From Osmia lignaria lignaria (Eukaryota > Arthropoda > Insecta > Hymenoptera > Megachilidae), in contig NW_027478169.1 of assembly GCF_051020975.1 (NCBI RefSeq), forward strand, positions 8,494,001 to 8,558,000: DNA of 64,000 nt. Reading direction: 5' to 3'. The position numbers and the translations under genes were made by a program. Below, piece by piece: positions 63,924-64,000 of this stretch (position 1 is the stretch's first letter; the number at the start of each line of letters is the position of its first letter). Under the pieces are notes generated by a model. It saw only the letters and a list, made by a program, of their open reading frames with translations, had not been told where the DNA came from and made no database searches.

Positions 63924-64000
63924 GATCAGATGCGTAGTTCTCGAGATATATCAAGATATTTAAAAGTTCCGAAGCCGCACCAGCATAATAGAGATACAGA
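63924..64000. repeat. Partial satellite monomer at right edge
   Basis: The first 77 bp of a type A monomer, cut by the window end. It shares the rare CACCAGCATAAT variant and the preceding TATGAAATTTTTTG tail with the monomer at 60,383. Confidence 0.95.

Larger units (their letters stand above)
1..64000. repeat. 322-bp satellite DNA tandem array (whole window, about 198.8 copies)
   Basis: The same 322-bp unit repeats head to tail with no inversion and no interruption. Landmarks such as GATCAG, the GAA/CAA tract and GGCCCCTT recur every 322 bp from the first base to the last. Monomer starts run 194, 516, 838 and so on to 63,602 and 63,924. Only 15 indels of 1 to 3 bp disturb the spacing, and their sum (-26 bp) explains the total length exactly. 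Base content is about 39% GC with no CpG depletion. This is classic eukaryotic satellite DNA of heterochromatin; a centromeric or pericentromeric location is inferred, not shown. Both array ends lie outside the window. No known satellite family name could be assigned from memory. Confidence 0.98.
62902..64000. repeat. 11-mer relation, copy 2 (3,541-bp offset), cut by window end
   Basis: Partner of 59,361-60,459. It continues to the last base of the window, so its real length is unknown. Confidence 0.75.

Noticed and set aside
1..64000. CRISPR array
   Set aside because: The period is 322 bp, the whole unit is conserved and there are no unique spacers.
1..64000. Transposon, retroelement or integrated virus sequence
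   Set aside because: No terminal repeats, target-site duplications, long coding frames or polyA insertions break the 322-bp register anywhere.
1..64000. Telomeric, rRNA or tRNA gene repeats
   Set aside because: No short telomere-type repeat, no conserved rRNA core and no tRNA-like cloverleaf is visible in the unit.

Overview
The whole 64 kb window is one uninterrupted satellite DNA array. The unit is 322 bp, head to tail in one orientation. Taking each unit to start at the GATCAG that lies just 3' of the T-run, there are 198 complete monomers (194 to 63,923), a 193-bp partial unit at the left edge and a 77-bp partial unit at the right edge. I found 15 small indels. Their net sum (-26 bp) accounts exactly for the difference between 198 x 322 (63,756) and the observed span (63,730). 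There is therefore no room for an inserted gene, transposon or spacer. I see no protein-coding gene, RNA gene, CRISPR array or mobile element.

This must be eukaryotic heterochromatin, of centromeric, pericentromeric or subtelomeric type. The monomer is about 39% GC by hand count. It carries about 11 CpG where about 12 are expected, so CpG is not depleted. That fits a genome with little CpG methylation, for example many insects and other invertebrates, better than a vertebrate or plant satellite. I cannot name the species.

Layout of one monomer: an AT-rich head with CTCGAG and short cgagatat motifs; a middle with a 27-bp block that recurs 114 bp later at 24/27 identity; a 24-bp GAA/CAA triplet tract between those two blocks; then an AT-rich tail with T5-T6 runs. 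Two linked head/tail haplotypes occur. Type A has GATCAGATGCG with TTCTCGAG and a TTAAGTTTCCTAC tail. Type B has GATCAGAAGCG with TTTTCGAG and a TTATGTTTCCTAC tail. Further variant blocks in the middle are shuffled between monomers, as expected from unequal crossover and gene conversion.

There is no single higher-order repeat (HOR). Different zones have been amplified in different registers. From 1 to 10.8 kb there are 2-, 3-, 4- and 5-mer relations. From 10.3 to 16.6 kb there are 10- and 12-mer relations. From 16.3 to 23.2 kb an 11-mer of 3,541 bp is duplicated. From 26.9 to 32 kb there are 3-mers and then 2-mers. From 35 to 42.7 kb a 4-mer (1,285 bp) is nested in a 10-mer (3,217 bp). From 44.1 to 46.1 kb there is a 3-mer. 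From 47.7 to 53.1 kb a 7-mer (2,254 bp) is followed by a 3-mer. From 54.9 to 56.8 kb there is a 3-mer. From 57.5 to 64 kb monomers carry more private changes, with 4-, 7- and 11-mer relations. A 74-codon reading frame recurs on the minus strand in most monomers, but I judge it to be a by-product of repeat identity. Copies with stop codons have been amplified along with the rest, and the usual first codon is TTG.
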